From contig QHUQ01000050.1 in NCBI GenBank assembly GCA_003221985.1, forward strand, positions 1 to 64,000: a stretch of DNA of 64,000 nt. The letters are read 5' to 3'. This document shows, in pieces, positions 1 through 8,888 of this stretch (its first letter is position 1; every line of letters starts with the position of its first letter). This stretch comes from Gemmatimonadota bacterium. Its GTDB lineage: Bacteria > Gemmatimonadota > Gemmatimonadetes > Gemmatimonadales > GWC2-71-9. The translations under genes and the position numbers were made by a program. A model generated the notes under the pieces. It was not told the origin of the DNA and ran no database searches. It worked only from the letters and a program-made list of their open reading frames with translations.

Positions 1-266
1 GCGATCGACAGTTGCGCCTCACGCCACAGATGCCGCCCTCGCTCGATGCACCAGCGACAGCGGGAGCGCTCGGCGGCGAGTTGCATGACCAGCAACCGAA
101 GACGCGGCTCGAGGTCGGTAACGCCAACGCGATAGCAGGCGAGGGCAGCGTAGGCTGGAAGGACGCGGACTCCACTTGTGGCCGACGCCAGCGAGGGCGG
201 ACGTCCGATGAGCGCTCGCCAGACGGCGCCGCCCTGGCGAATGATCTTGGAGACAATTGAATCCAT
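1..266 (-). CDS. Carboxymuconolactone decarboxylase/AhpD-like protein (partial, runs off the left edge)
   Basis: On the minus strand an ATG at 266 opens a frame that stays open for 88 codons to the window edge, so the C-terminus is missing. The visible part contains a CxxC pair (CRWC, about residues 70-73) in a helical context (LRLLVMQLAAERSRCRWCIE) that resembles the catalytic segment of the AhpD/CMD fold, where two cysteines serve in peroxidase or thiol-redox chemistry. There is no Shine-Dalgarno sequence; instead an 18-bp perfect palindrome ends only 3 bp upstream of the ATG, so the message may be leaderless and repressor-controlled. The family call is inferred from the motif and spacing; the exact reaction is unknown. 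Confidence 0.6.
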   Translation of the reverse strand, partial: MDSIVSKIIRQGGAVWRALIGRPPSLASATSGVRVLPAYAALACYRVGVTDLEPRLRLLVMQLAAERSRCRWCIERGRHLWREAQLSI

Positions 267-269
267 ATG

Positions 270-287
270 ATGATACAATTGTATCAT
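270..287. promoter_or_regulatory. 18-bp perfect palindrome, probable operator overlapping a -10 element
   Basis: The sequence ATGATACAATTGTATCAT is a perfect dyad. It contains TGATACAAT, an extended -10-like element, readable on both strands because of the symmetry. On the minus strand TTGCAG lies 18 bp upstream of TACAAT and could be a weak -35. The site ends 3 bp before the minus-strand start at 266 and about 100 bp before the HTH gene at 385. Palindromes of this form are typical TetR/GntR-type operators; which protein binds is not known. Confidence 0.55.
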
Positions 288-384
288 GGAATGCAGTCGG
301 ACTGCAAGAGGAACTACCGTTTTGACCTCGATTTAGCGATATTGCTCGACCCCAAAACAGCTAAACAAGCTCAAAGGAGCATAC

Positions 385-1062
385 ATGGCGGCAGCCCTCC
401 CCCTGAAGCGCCCCGTCAAAGTCGGAGAATTGGTACGGCGCCGGTTGCGTGAGCTGAAGCGCACCCCGCGCGAGCTGGCGGATGCGGTTCAGGTGTCTGA
501 GATCTATATCAGTGACCTCGTCGCCGGACGGCGGCGTCCCCCGGCCCCTGGCCGCATGGACGTCTACGCACCGATGACCAAGTTCCTCAAGCTGCACCGC
601 AACGACCTCCCGACCTGCGCCAAGGCGGAGCGGGACGGCGAGACGAAGAGCAAGCGCCGGCCGCATCCGGAGATCCGGCAGCAGTTCCTGGAGCTCTGTC
701 TCGATCCCGCCAAAGCCCGCGTGCTCGCGCGCCGGCTCGGCCGCAAAGACGGCGTGACCCTCGAGCGGGTCATTGTCGGGCGATTGCTGGAGGTCGCCCA
801 GGGCTTTGTGCGGCGCCAGCTCGACGATGATGTGGGTATTCGCATCGCGGCGAGCCGTGAAGGCTGCAGCTATCTCGAGTGGCGCATGAAGCTGATGGAG
901 TTCCTCGATGCGACGCCCGAAGGGCTGACGCCGGGTGACGGCGCGGAGTTCGTGCGGCCTCGCATTGCCGGCTGGGACATCGACTACGATACCCATGCGA
1001 TGCGGATCGTGCTGCGGTCGCAGGATCCGGCGCCGCGGCAGGTGCGTGCACTGAGCATCTGA
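385..1062 (+). CDS. XRE-family helix-turn-helix protein
   Basis: A 225-residue protein whose N-terminal part (about residues 10-60) looks like a lambda-repressor/XRE HTH: RRRLRELKRTPRELADAVQ, then VSEIYISDLVAGRRRPP as the recognition-helix region. The remainder has no family I recognise. An AAAGGAG ribosome-binding site lies about 6 bp before the ATG. The TGA stop codon (1060-1062) overlaps the first unit of the 10-bp repeat array, so the present C-terminus (RQVRALSI) may have been set by the repeat. It could regulate itself, or the palindrome at 270-287. The DNA-binding role is inferred from the motif. Confidence 0.65.
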   Translation: MAAALPLKRPVKVGELVRRRLRELKRTPRELADAVQVSEIYISDLVAGRRRPPAPGRMDVYAPMTKFLKLHRNDLPTCAKAERDGETKSKRRPHPEIRQQFLELCLDPAKARVLARRLGRKDGVTLERVIVGRLLEVAQGFVRRQLDDDVGIRIAASREGCSYLEWRMKLMEFLDATPEGLTPGDGAEFVRPRIAGWDIDYDTHAMRIVLRSQDPAPRQVRALSI

Positions 1063-1154
1063 CGGTAAGGGACGGTAAAGGACGGTAAGGGACGGTAAGG
1101 GCAAAACCCTTACCATCGTTTTTTTTTACCGTCTCTTACCGTCCTTTACCGTCC
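1061..1154. repeat. Repeat family A, copy 1: inverted arms of a tandem 10-bp unit
   Basis: Four direct copies of GACGGTAARG (1061-1100) are followed by the loop CAAAA and an inverted arm built from CCCTTACCATC, a run of eight T, then three ACCGTC units. The 10-bp period matches one helical turn. The inner arms form an 11-bp stem followed by the T-run, so this copy could act as a Rho-independent terminator for the upstream HTH gene. The outer units extend far beyond what a terminator needs. The same unit recurs at 5876, 7613 and 55679. Confidence 0.9.
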
Positions 1155-1207
1155 GTTTTAAGTTCCAGCCGTCCCCGCACGCCGTCGTTCTTCCGTCCGG
1201 AGCGTCC

Positions 1208-4200
1208 ATGCTTTCCCTTGTTGTCGCCGCATTCCTCGCCGTTCAGCAGCCTCCACCACCTCCACCCGACTCGACGAAGCGCGACACCACCCAGGTCAAA
1301 CTCGACTCACTGCCGTTGAAAATGGCGCGCACCGTGAGTTTCGAGACGTCGGAAGCGACGTGGATGTCGCTCGACGTTTCGCCCGACGGCAGACGCGTCG
1401 TGTTTCTGTCCGACCGCAGCGGCGCCGAGAACGTCTGGCTGTGCGATCCCGATGGATCGCATCCGAAGGCTTTGACGAAGGGCGCGACCAACCTCTATGC
1501 GTCTCCCGACTGGACTCCGGACGGCAGCTACATCGTCGTTTCTCGAACGAGTGGCTTCCTCGGCAGCACCTATGAGCTGTGGCTGATTCACAAGGACGGT
1601 GGCTCCGGCGCCGCAATGCTGCGCGTGCAGACCGGCCCGAACATGCCCCCGCCGATGAACACGCTCGGCGCCGCCTTCGGGAGGGATCCCCGCTACATTT
1701 GGGTCTCTCGCCACCGCGGCGGGTTCGGGTACAACCTCGACTATCCGCTTTGGCAGCTCGCGATTTACGATCGCCAAACCGGCCGCCTCTTCACCCAGAC
1801 CGACATGTACGGCAGCGCGATGCGGCCCGTGCTCTCGTCGGACGGCAAGTGGCTTGTGTATGCGACCCGCTACGACGCCGAAACGGGGCTGCGGCTGCGC
1901 AATCTCGCCAGCGGTGACGAGAAGTGGCTCGTCTATCCGGTGACCCGCGACGATCAGGAATCGCGCTTCACGCGCGACCTGTACCCTGGGTATTCGTTCA
2001 CGCCCGACAATCAGGCCATCATCGTGTCGTACGGCGGCAAGATTCACCGCGTCGCAGTGCCCTCCGGGCAGGTGACCGACATTCCGTTCACGGCGAAGGT
2101 CGACCAGCAGCTGGGACCGATGGTGCATCTCCCGATCCGGGTGGACACGGGCAGCGTGCTCGTGCGTCAGATTCGCGACGCCTCGCCTTCGCCCGATGGG
2201 AAGCGGCTCGCGTTCAGCGCGCTCGATCGGCTGTACGTGATGGATCTGCCCAACGGCACGCCGCGCCGCCTGACCAATGACAGTGTGAAGGAGCAAGTCC
2301 CGGCGTGGTCGCCAGACGGACAGTGGCTCGCCTACGTGACGTGGACCGATGCGGGCGGGACGCTCAACAAGATCAAACCCGACGGCCGCAGCCGCCCCGT
2401 GCGTCTCACCGCTGACAGCGCGTTCTACGACACGCCTGTGTGGTCGCCCGATGGCGCGCGGATCGTGGTCGTCAAAGGCCCACGTGCGCCGCGGACGGAG
2501 GAGCACTTTGGGCCGGGCTACGAGATCGTCTGGGTACCGGCGGCGGGTGGAGCAGCCACGCGAATTTCGCCGATCAACGCCTGGGGGCGGCCGCATTTCA
2601 GCCGTGATCCCAACCGCATCTACATCTATGAAGGGCCCGAAGGCTTGGTCTCGATGCGCTACGACGGCACCGACCGGCGGGCTCACATTCGGGTTACGGG
2701 CTACACCTCGCCGACGCCGGGTGCGGAGGCTAACCCGGCGGGGGAGATCATCATCAGTCCCGATTCCGATCGAGTGTTGGCACTGGTCGGAAACTACGTC
2801 TACCTCGTCACGCTGCCGCTCATCGGCGGCCAGACGCCGGTCGTGAACGTGTCGGACCCTTCCTCAGCGGCGTTCCCGGTCAAGCGGTTGACAATGATCG
2901 GTGGTGACTTCGTCGGCTGGACGAACGACGGCCGTCAGGCGTTCTGGTCCATCGGCCGCTCGTTCCTGAAGTGGGATCCCGTCGTTGCCGACTCGATGGA
3001 TAAGATCAAAGCCCGCACCGATTCGATCCGCGCCGACTCGCTGAAGACCGACGCCTTCAAAGCGCTCGCCGACTCGGTGCAGAAACGGCTGCGCTCGCGT
3101 TCCGATTCGCTGTCCAAGCAACCGGCGTACGAGCCGGCGCGCGTGGACGTCACGATCCGCGTACCCCGCGACGTTCCGCGCGGCACGGTGGTGCTGCGCG
3201 GCGCACGCATCATCTCGATGAAGGGCGACGAGGTGATCGACAACGGTGATCTCGTCGTCACGGACAATCGCATCGTGTCGGTCGGAGCACGGGGGGGGGG
3301 CAATGCCCCCGCCGGCGCGCGCATCATCGACGTCACAGGAAAGACGATCATTCCGGGCTTTGTGGACGTGCATGCGCACCCCTGGCCGACGTGGGGCATC
3401 CACGAGACGCAGGTCTGGAAGTATCTCGCCAACCTGGCGTGGGGCGTGACCACGACGCGCGATCCACAGACATCCACGACCGACGTCCTGACGTACGCCG
3501 ATCTCGTCGAAACGGGAGAGATTCTCGGCCCGCGCATCTTCCATACCGGCCCGGGTGTGTTCTGGTCCGAGGATTTCAAGAGTCTCGAGGACACGCGCCA
3601 GGCGCTGCGGCGCTACAGCGACTTCTACCGCATCCATACGATCAAGATGTACATGACGGGCAATCGCAAGCAGCGACAGTGGGTCATCATGGCGGCGAAA
3701 GAGCTCGGGCTGATGCCGACGATCGAAGGCGGGCTCGACTTCAAGATGAATCTGACGGCGGTCATCGACGGCTACCCCGGATCGGAGCACAGCTATCCGA
3801 TCATGCCGCTGTACAAGGACGCGGTGCAGCTGGTCGCGCAGTCGGGCATCACATACACGCCGACGCTGCTCGTATCCTACGGCGGTCCATGGAGCGAGAA
3901 CTTCTTCTACGAACGTTACGACATTCACGACAACGCGAAGGTGCGGCGCTTCATGCCGCACGATGAAATCGATCAGCGCGCCGAGCGCCGCCCGTGGTTC
4001 CGGGAGAGCGAATACGTGTTTCCACGGATCGCGGCATCGGCGAATGCCATCCTCCAGGCCGGTGGTCACATCGGCCTCGGCGGCCACGGCCAGATGGACG
4101 GGCTGGGCGATCATTGGGAGTTGTGGGCGATGGCGGCCGGCGGGATGTCGAATCACGACGTGCTCCGCGTCGCCACGATTCACGGCGCGAACGCGATCGG

Positions 4201-4432
4201 CATGGAGCAGGATCTGGGCTCGCTGGAGCCGGGCAAATTGGCCGATCTGATCGTACTCGACGCGAATCCGCTCGAGGATATACACAACACGAATACGGTC
4301 CGATATGTGATGAAGAATGGCAGGTTGTATGAGGGTGAAACCTTGAATGAGGTGTGGCCGCGGCAGCGGCAGCTACCCCGCATGTGGTGGTGGGGGACTG
4401 AACCCGGCAAGGCGGCTGAGACGCTTCGCTAG
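1208..4432 (+). CDS. Secreted TolB-like beta-propeller/amidohydrolase fusion
   Basis: A 1074-residue exported protein. A short hydrophobic signal sequence (MLSLVVAAFLAVQQ) precedes a proline run. Residues of about 45-600 carry repeated propeller blades with the PD40 signature (SPDGRRVVFLSD, SPDGQWLAYVTW, SPDGARIVVVKG). From about residue 660 an amidohydrolase domain follows, with the metal-binding HAH at residues 722-724 in GFVDVHAHPW, a further histidine in GSEHSYPI, GGHGQMDG, and the typical C-terminal strand LGSLEPGKLADLIVLDANPL. Such fusions are usually annotated as amidohydrolases or dipeptidases of unknown substrate. A run of ten G at 3291-3300 encodes a Gly-rich loop just before the catalytic HAH. 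It is monocistronic, following repeat A1. Confidence 0.85.
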   Translation: MLSLVVAAFLAVQQPPPPPPDSTKRDTTQVKLDSLPLKMARTVSFETSEATWMSLDVSPDGRRVVFLSDRSGAENVWLCDPDGSHPKALTKGATNLYASPDWTPDGSYIVVSRTSGFLGSTYELWLIHKDGGSGAAMLRVQTGPNMPPPMNTLGAAFGRDPRYIWVSRHRGGFGYNLDYPLWQLAIYDRQTGRLFTQTDMYGSAMRPVLSSDGKWLVYATRYDAETGLRLRNLASGDEKWLVYPVTRDDQESRFTRDLYPGYSFTPDNQAIIVSYGGKIHRVAVPSGQVTDIPFTAKVDQQLGPMVHLPIRVDTGSVLVRQIRDASPSPDGKRLAFSALDRLYVMDLPNGTPRRLTNDSVKEQVPAWSPDGQWLAYVTWTDAGGTLNKIKPDGRSRPVRLTADSAFYDTPVWSPDGARIVVVKGPRAPRTEEHFGPGYEIVWVPAAGGAATRISPINAWGRPHFSRDPNRIYIYEGPEGLVSMRYDGTDRRAHIRVTGYTSPTPGAEANPAGEIIISPDSDRVLALVGNYVYLVTLPLIGGQTPVVNVSDPSSAAFPVKRLTMIGGDFVGWTNDGRQAFWSIGRSFLKWDPVVADSMDKIKARTDSIRADSLKTDAFKALADSVQKRLRSRSDSLSKQPAYEPARVDVTIRVPRDVPRGTVVLRGARIISMKGDEVIDNGDLVVTDNRIVSVGARGGGNAPAGARIIDVTGKTIIPGFVDVHAHPWPTWGIHETQVWKYLANLAWGVTTTRDPQTSTTDVLTYADLVETGEILGPRIFHTGPGVFWSEDFKSLEDTRQALRRYSDFYRIHTIKMYMTGNRKQRQWVIMAAKELGLMPTIEGGLDFKMNLTAVIDGYPGSEHSYPIMPLYKDAVQLVAQSGITYTPTLLVSYGGPWSENFFYERYDIHDNAKVRRFMPHDEIDQRAERRPWFRESEYVFPRIAASANAILQAGGHIGLGGHGQMDGLGDHWELWAMAAGGMSNHDVLRVATIHGANAIGMEQDLGSLEPGKLADLIVLDANPLEDIHNTNTVRYVMKNGRLYEGETLNEVWPRQRQLPRMWWWGTEPGKAAETLR
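3291..3300 (+). repeat. G10 homopolymer inside the amidohydrolase coding sequence
   Basis: Ten consecutive G encode part of the loop ARGGGNAPAG between two beta strands of the amidohydrolase domain. A change of one base would remove the metal-binding HAH that follows, so the tract is a potential slippage site. It could also be a sequencing-sensitive position. Confidence 0.7.
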
Positions 4433-4668
4433 GACAGGCCTTGGTTTACCAAGCACTTCTAGTTACCTTTCCTCTCGCAAGGAACCGCGAGCTGGCATCC
4501 CTCAAGGACAGTCCCGCTCAGGGACTCCGTCGCTGAACACACGCACGGTCTCATCCCCCAGGTTCAACAACTGAAGCAGCGTCGATGTCGGGATGACATT
4601 GGGTCATCTCGCGACGCGCGTGTGAGTTACGGCTAGACGTCTCGACGTCTAGACGTCTAGGAGTAAGC
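4433..4668. promoter_or_regulatory. 236-bp intergenic region with a GACGTC palindrome array before the helicase gene
   Basis: No gene is visible here. A small hairpin (AGTCCC/GGGACT) lies near 4512-4530 without a T-run. At 4633-4660 the dyad half-site CTAGACGTC is inverted as GACGTCTAG, with another GACGTC between, so the transcript leader can form alternative stem-loops. The last half-site runs into the GGAG ribosome-binding site (4659-4662) of the DEAD-box helicase gene, which would let the structure occlude translation initiation. Control by cold or by the helicase itself is an inference from other DEAD-box helicase leaders. Confidence 0.5.
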
Positions 4669-5875
<1,207 letters not shown>

Positions 5876-5883
<8 letters not shown>

Positions 5884-5973
5884 AGGACGGTAAATAAGAC
5901 GACGGTAAAGGACGGTAATGGCGAAACCTTTACCGTCTTTTACCGTCCCTTACCGTCGTTTCACCTACCGTCA
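5876..5973. repeat. Repeat family A, copy 2: inverted 10-bp arrays between convergent genes
   Basis: The left arm has GACGGTAAAG units starting at 5876. The right arm has CCTTTACCGTC, TTTTACCGTC and CCCTTACCGTC, ending in CTACCGTCA at 5973. The inner halves give a stem with loop CGAAA followed by TTTT. The left arm contains the rhlE stop codon (5881-5883) and the right arm contains the stop codon of the convergent GYD gene (5971-5973, read on the minus strand). Terminator function is plausible in both directions. Confidence 0.88.
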
Positions 5974-6264
5974 GTCTTTTGTTTTCAGCGTCCTGATAAA
6001 GTTCGCCACCGGGGTGGCGGCAAGCGTGAGCAATCGGATCGATCCGCGCGACGCCAGCTCCACCGACACCCGCGCGATGGTCTCGTTGTCGGGACACTCC
6101 ACGACGCTGACGAAGTCATAGGGGCCAAGCACGGCGTATTGCGACGTGACCTTGGCCCCGTACTTCTCGATCTCCTTGTTCACTTCCTGCAGCCGCTTGG
6201 GGTTGCTCTTGAGCGCCTTGGCGCCTTCGTCCGTCAGATTCGACAACAGGATGTAGGTGGGCAT
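5971..6264 (-). CDS. GYD domain-containing protein
   Basis: A 97-residue cytoplasmic protein beginning PTYILLSNLTDEGAKAL, with the central segment YAVLGPYDFVSVVECPDN. The GPYD sequence and ferredoxin-like dimeric alpha-beta arrangement match the GYD domain family, whose molecular role is not established. It lies 12 bp downstream of citrate synthase on the same strand and is probably cotranscribed with it. The stop codon TGA is formed by the outermost unit of repeat A2 (TGACGGTAGG on the minus strand). Confidence 0.8.
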   Translation of the reverse strand: MPTYILLSNLTDEGAKALKSNPKRLQEVNKEIEKYGAKVTSQYAVLGPYDFVSVVECPDNETIARVSVELASRGSIRLLTLAATPVANFIRTLKTKD

Positions 6265-6276
6265 GGGGTGGGCACC

Positions 6277-7566
<1,290 letters not shown>

Positions 7567-7612
7567 TACGGGGATCCTGGATGTGAGAGGTCGAAAAGAT
7601 AACCCGAACTGG

Positions 7613-7706
7613 GACGGTAAGAGACGGTAAGGGACGGTAAGGGGCGGTAGAGGGTTGCTCGCACACCCCTACCGTCTCTTACCGTCCTTTACCGTCCCTT
7701 ACCGTC
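7613..7706. repeat. Repeat family A, copy 3: four plus four 10-bp units between divergent genes
   Basis: The left arm has GACGGTAAGA, GACGGTAAGG, GACGGTAAGG and GGCGGTAGAG. A short loop (GGTTGCTCGCACAC) leads to the right arm CCCTACCGTC, TCTTACCGTC, CTTTACCGTC and CCTTACCGTC. The period is exactly 10 bp in both arms. This copy lies between two divergent start codons (7566 and 7725), where a terminator is not needed, and it ends about 18 bp from the downstream ATG. It therefore occupies the shared promoter region. Confidence 0.9.
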
Positions 7707-7724
7707 GTCCTATCTTGGCGAACC

Positions 7725-8375
7725 ATGACCCAGCCCGGTCCAAGCCTCTATCCCACACGCTCCAGCGCGGGCGCGCTGCTGGGGCAGCAGCTGGCGTCCC
7801 GCGGCTATCAGGCGTGCATCCTGCTCGGGATTACGCCGGAGGGCGTGGAGATCGCGGCCCACGCCGCCAAGGCGATGGGGGCGCAGTTCGACGTGATCGT
7901 GGCATCCTTCATCAAGCTGGGCGCGAACCTCGCGCCGATCGGGGCGATGGCCGAATCGGCGCCGGCGGAGATGGATCCCGACTTCCAGCCGGGCATGAAT
8001 CTGCTCGAGAAACTCCAGGCGGCGATCGACGAGTCGCGGGCGCGCGTGAAGCAGGATCTGGTGCTCTATCGCACGCAGCGGCCGGTGAAGAAGCTGGAGG
8101 GACGCACGGCGGTGATCGTCGAGGGACAAGTCGTGTATCCGTGGAAGGTGCTGGCCGCCGCGAAGGCTGCCGAGGGCTTGGGCGCGCGCGAGGTCGTGAT
8201 CGCGACGCCCGTCGCCACACAGCCAGCCGCCGATCGCATTCGGGCTCGCCAGTACCAGCTGGTCTGTCCGAGTGTCGTCATGGAAGCCGAAGGGCACCCG
8301 TTGCCGTACGGTGATGCCGGGGCGGATGCACCGGAGCGTCTGAAGAGCATCATGATCGCCCACCAGGCAGCGTGA
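7725..8375 (+). CDS. Phosphoribosyltransferase-like protein, degenerate PRPP loop
   Basis: A 216-residue protein with the overall layout of the predicted type-I phosphoribosyltransferases often annotated as 'putative phosphoribosyl transferase': an N-terminal GALLGQQLASRGYQACILLGITPEGVEIAAHAAKAM segment split around a Rossmann-like strand, and a later VIVEGQVVYPWKVLAAA stretch where active enzymes carry the acidic PRPP-binding pair (typically VDDGxATG). The acidic pair and the Thr-Gly are missing, so catalysis by the normal mechanism is doubtful. The gene is divergent from gltA across repeat A3. Its TGA stop is immediately followed by the first unit of repeat B at 8376. Confidence 0.6.
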   Translation: MTQPGPSLYPTRSSAGALLGQQLASRGYQACILLGITPEGVEIAAHAAKAMGAQFDVIVASFIKLGANLAPIGAMAESAPAEMDPDFQPGMNLLEKLQAAIDESRARVKQDLVLYRTQRPVKKLEGRTAVIVEGQVVYPWKVLAAAKAAEGLGAREVVIATPVATQPAADRIRARQYQLVCPSVVMEAEGHPLPYGDAGADAPERLKSIMIAHQAA

Positions 8376-8772
8376 GAAGGTTGGAAGGTTGGAAGGTTGG
8401 ACGGTGGTGTTGATTGGATAATTTTTGAACTCGTCTGTACAACCCCCATGTTACCCTCCCAGCCTTTGCGCGTAGCTCGTCGAGTTGTCGCGATTCTTCC
8501 ATCGTCAGAAGTCCGAGATCGGTCGTGGCGCGAATCGCATAGGCAAGCTCTGCGAGTGACCCCAACGCTATGTCGAGAAAACGTCTGAATTCTCGCGGCC
8601 CTTGTTTAGCCGATCCTTCGGCGATATTTGCAGGCGCCGAGAAGGCAGCGCGGCGCATCTGTGAAGTCAGACCGTAGAGTTCATGTTTTGGGAAGCGGGA
8701 GGTGACTCGATAGATCGCAAGAAAGAGCGTGTGACAACATTGCCAGGCCTCAAGTCTTTCGAATGGCATCAT
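8350..8772 (-). CDS. S23-type four-helix-bundle protein
   Basis: A protein of about 140 residues with the hallmark sequence of the four-helix-bundle/23S rRNA intervening-sequence protein family: FERLEAWQCCHTLFLAIYR, YGLTSQMRRAAFSAPANIAEG, then REFRRFLDIALGSLAELAY. The fold is a pentameric helical bundle with an unsettled function; its relatives include Avd of diversity-generating retroelements. Start choice is ATG 8772 or ATG 8769; an upstream TTG at 8790 is also in frame. The C-terminal tail (PTFQPSN) is encoded by the left repeat-B arm, and the frame overlaps the end of the convergent gene at 8375 by 26 bp. No rRNA gene or reverse transcriptase is nearby. The gene lies entirely between two inverted repeat arrays. 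Confidence 0.85.
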   Translation of the reverse strand: MMPFERLEAWQCCHTLFLAIYRVTSRFPKHELYGLTSQMRRAAFSAPANIAEGSAKQGPREFRRFLDIALGSLAELAYAIRATTDLGLLTMEESRQLDELRAKAGRVTWGLYRRVQKLSNQHHRPTFQPSNLLTLPGGRS

Positions 8773-8888
8773 GCCGAAATTCTTCGACAAACTGAATGTT
8801 GGTTGTAACCAAAACGTCGCACGACGACAACAAAAAACGGCGAACCAGAGGTTCGCCGTTCATTCCAACCTTCCAACCTTCCAACCTA
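8376..8888. mobile_element. Putative small element: inverted 8-bp arrays (repeat B) flanking the S23 gene
   Basis: The left array (8376-8401) is three direct copies of GAAGGTTG and the right array (8863-8886) is the inverse, CCAACCTT repeated. They match as a 23-bp inverted repeat about 460 bp apart, with the S23 gene between. The left end abuts the stop codon of the upstream gene and the right end lies in the last codons of the acyl-CoA dehydrogenase frame. The structure resembles terminal inverted repeats around a cargo gene. No transposase and no clear target-site duplication are visible, so mobility is inferred. Confidence 0.55.
8836..8860 (-). terminator. Rho-independent terminator of the acyl-CoA dehydrogenase gene
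   Basis: AACGGCGAACC and GGTTCGCCGTT form a perfect 11-bp stem with a 3-nt loop. Read on the minus strand the stem is followed by a T-run (TTTTTTG). It begins at the last base of the dehydrogenase stop codon and separates that gene from the S23 gene downstream. Confidence 0.75.

Noticed and set aside
12..452. Short plus-strand frames at the left edge
   Set aside because: The minus-strand frame ending at 266 has a family-like sequence, and the others have no ribosome-binding site or conserved pattern.
1061..1154. A plain Rho-independent terminator explaining repeat A
   Set aside because: Copies 1 and 2 may terminate, but the extra units, the copy between divergent genes and the copy inside a coding sequence are not explained by termination alone.
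1307..2686. Long open frame antisense to the propeller-amidohydrolase gene (and similar ones at 2864-4285, 4690-5805, 33036-35465, 38297-40846, 58738-61185)
   Set aside because: High GC content creates long antisense frames. These lack recognisable domains and mirror conserved genes on the other strand.
8350..8772. rRNA intervening sequence
   Set aside because: The S23 family is named after such inserts, but no rRNA sequence lies on either side; the neighbours are protein-coding.
8350..8888. Diversity-generating retroelement with an Avd-like protein
   Set aside because: The S23 protein is a relative of Avd, but no reverse transcriptase, template repeat or variable repeat is visible in the window.
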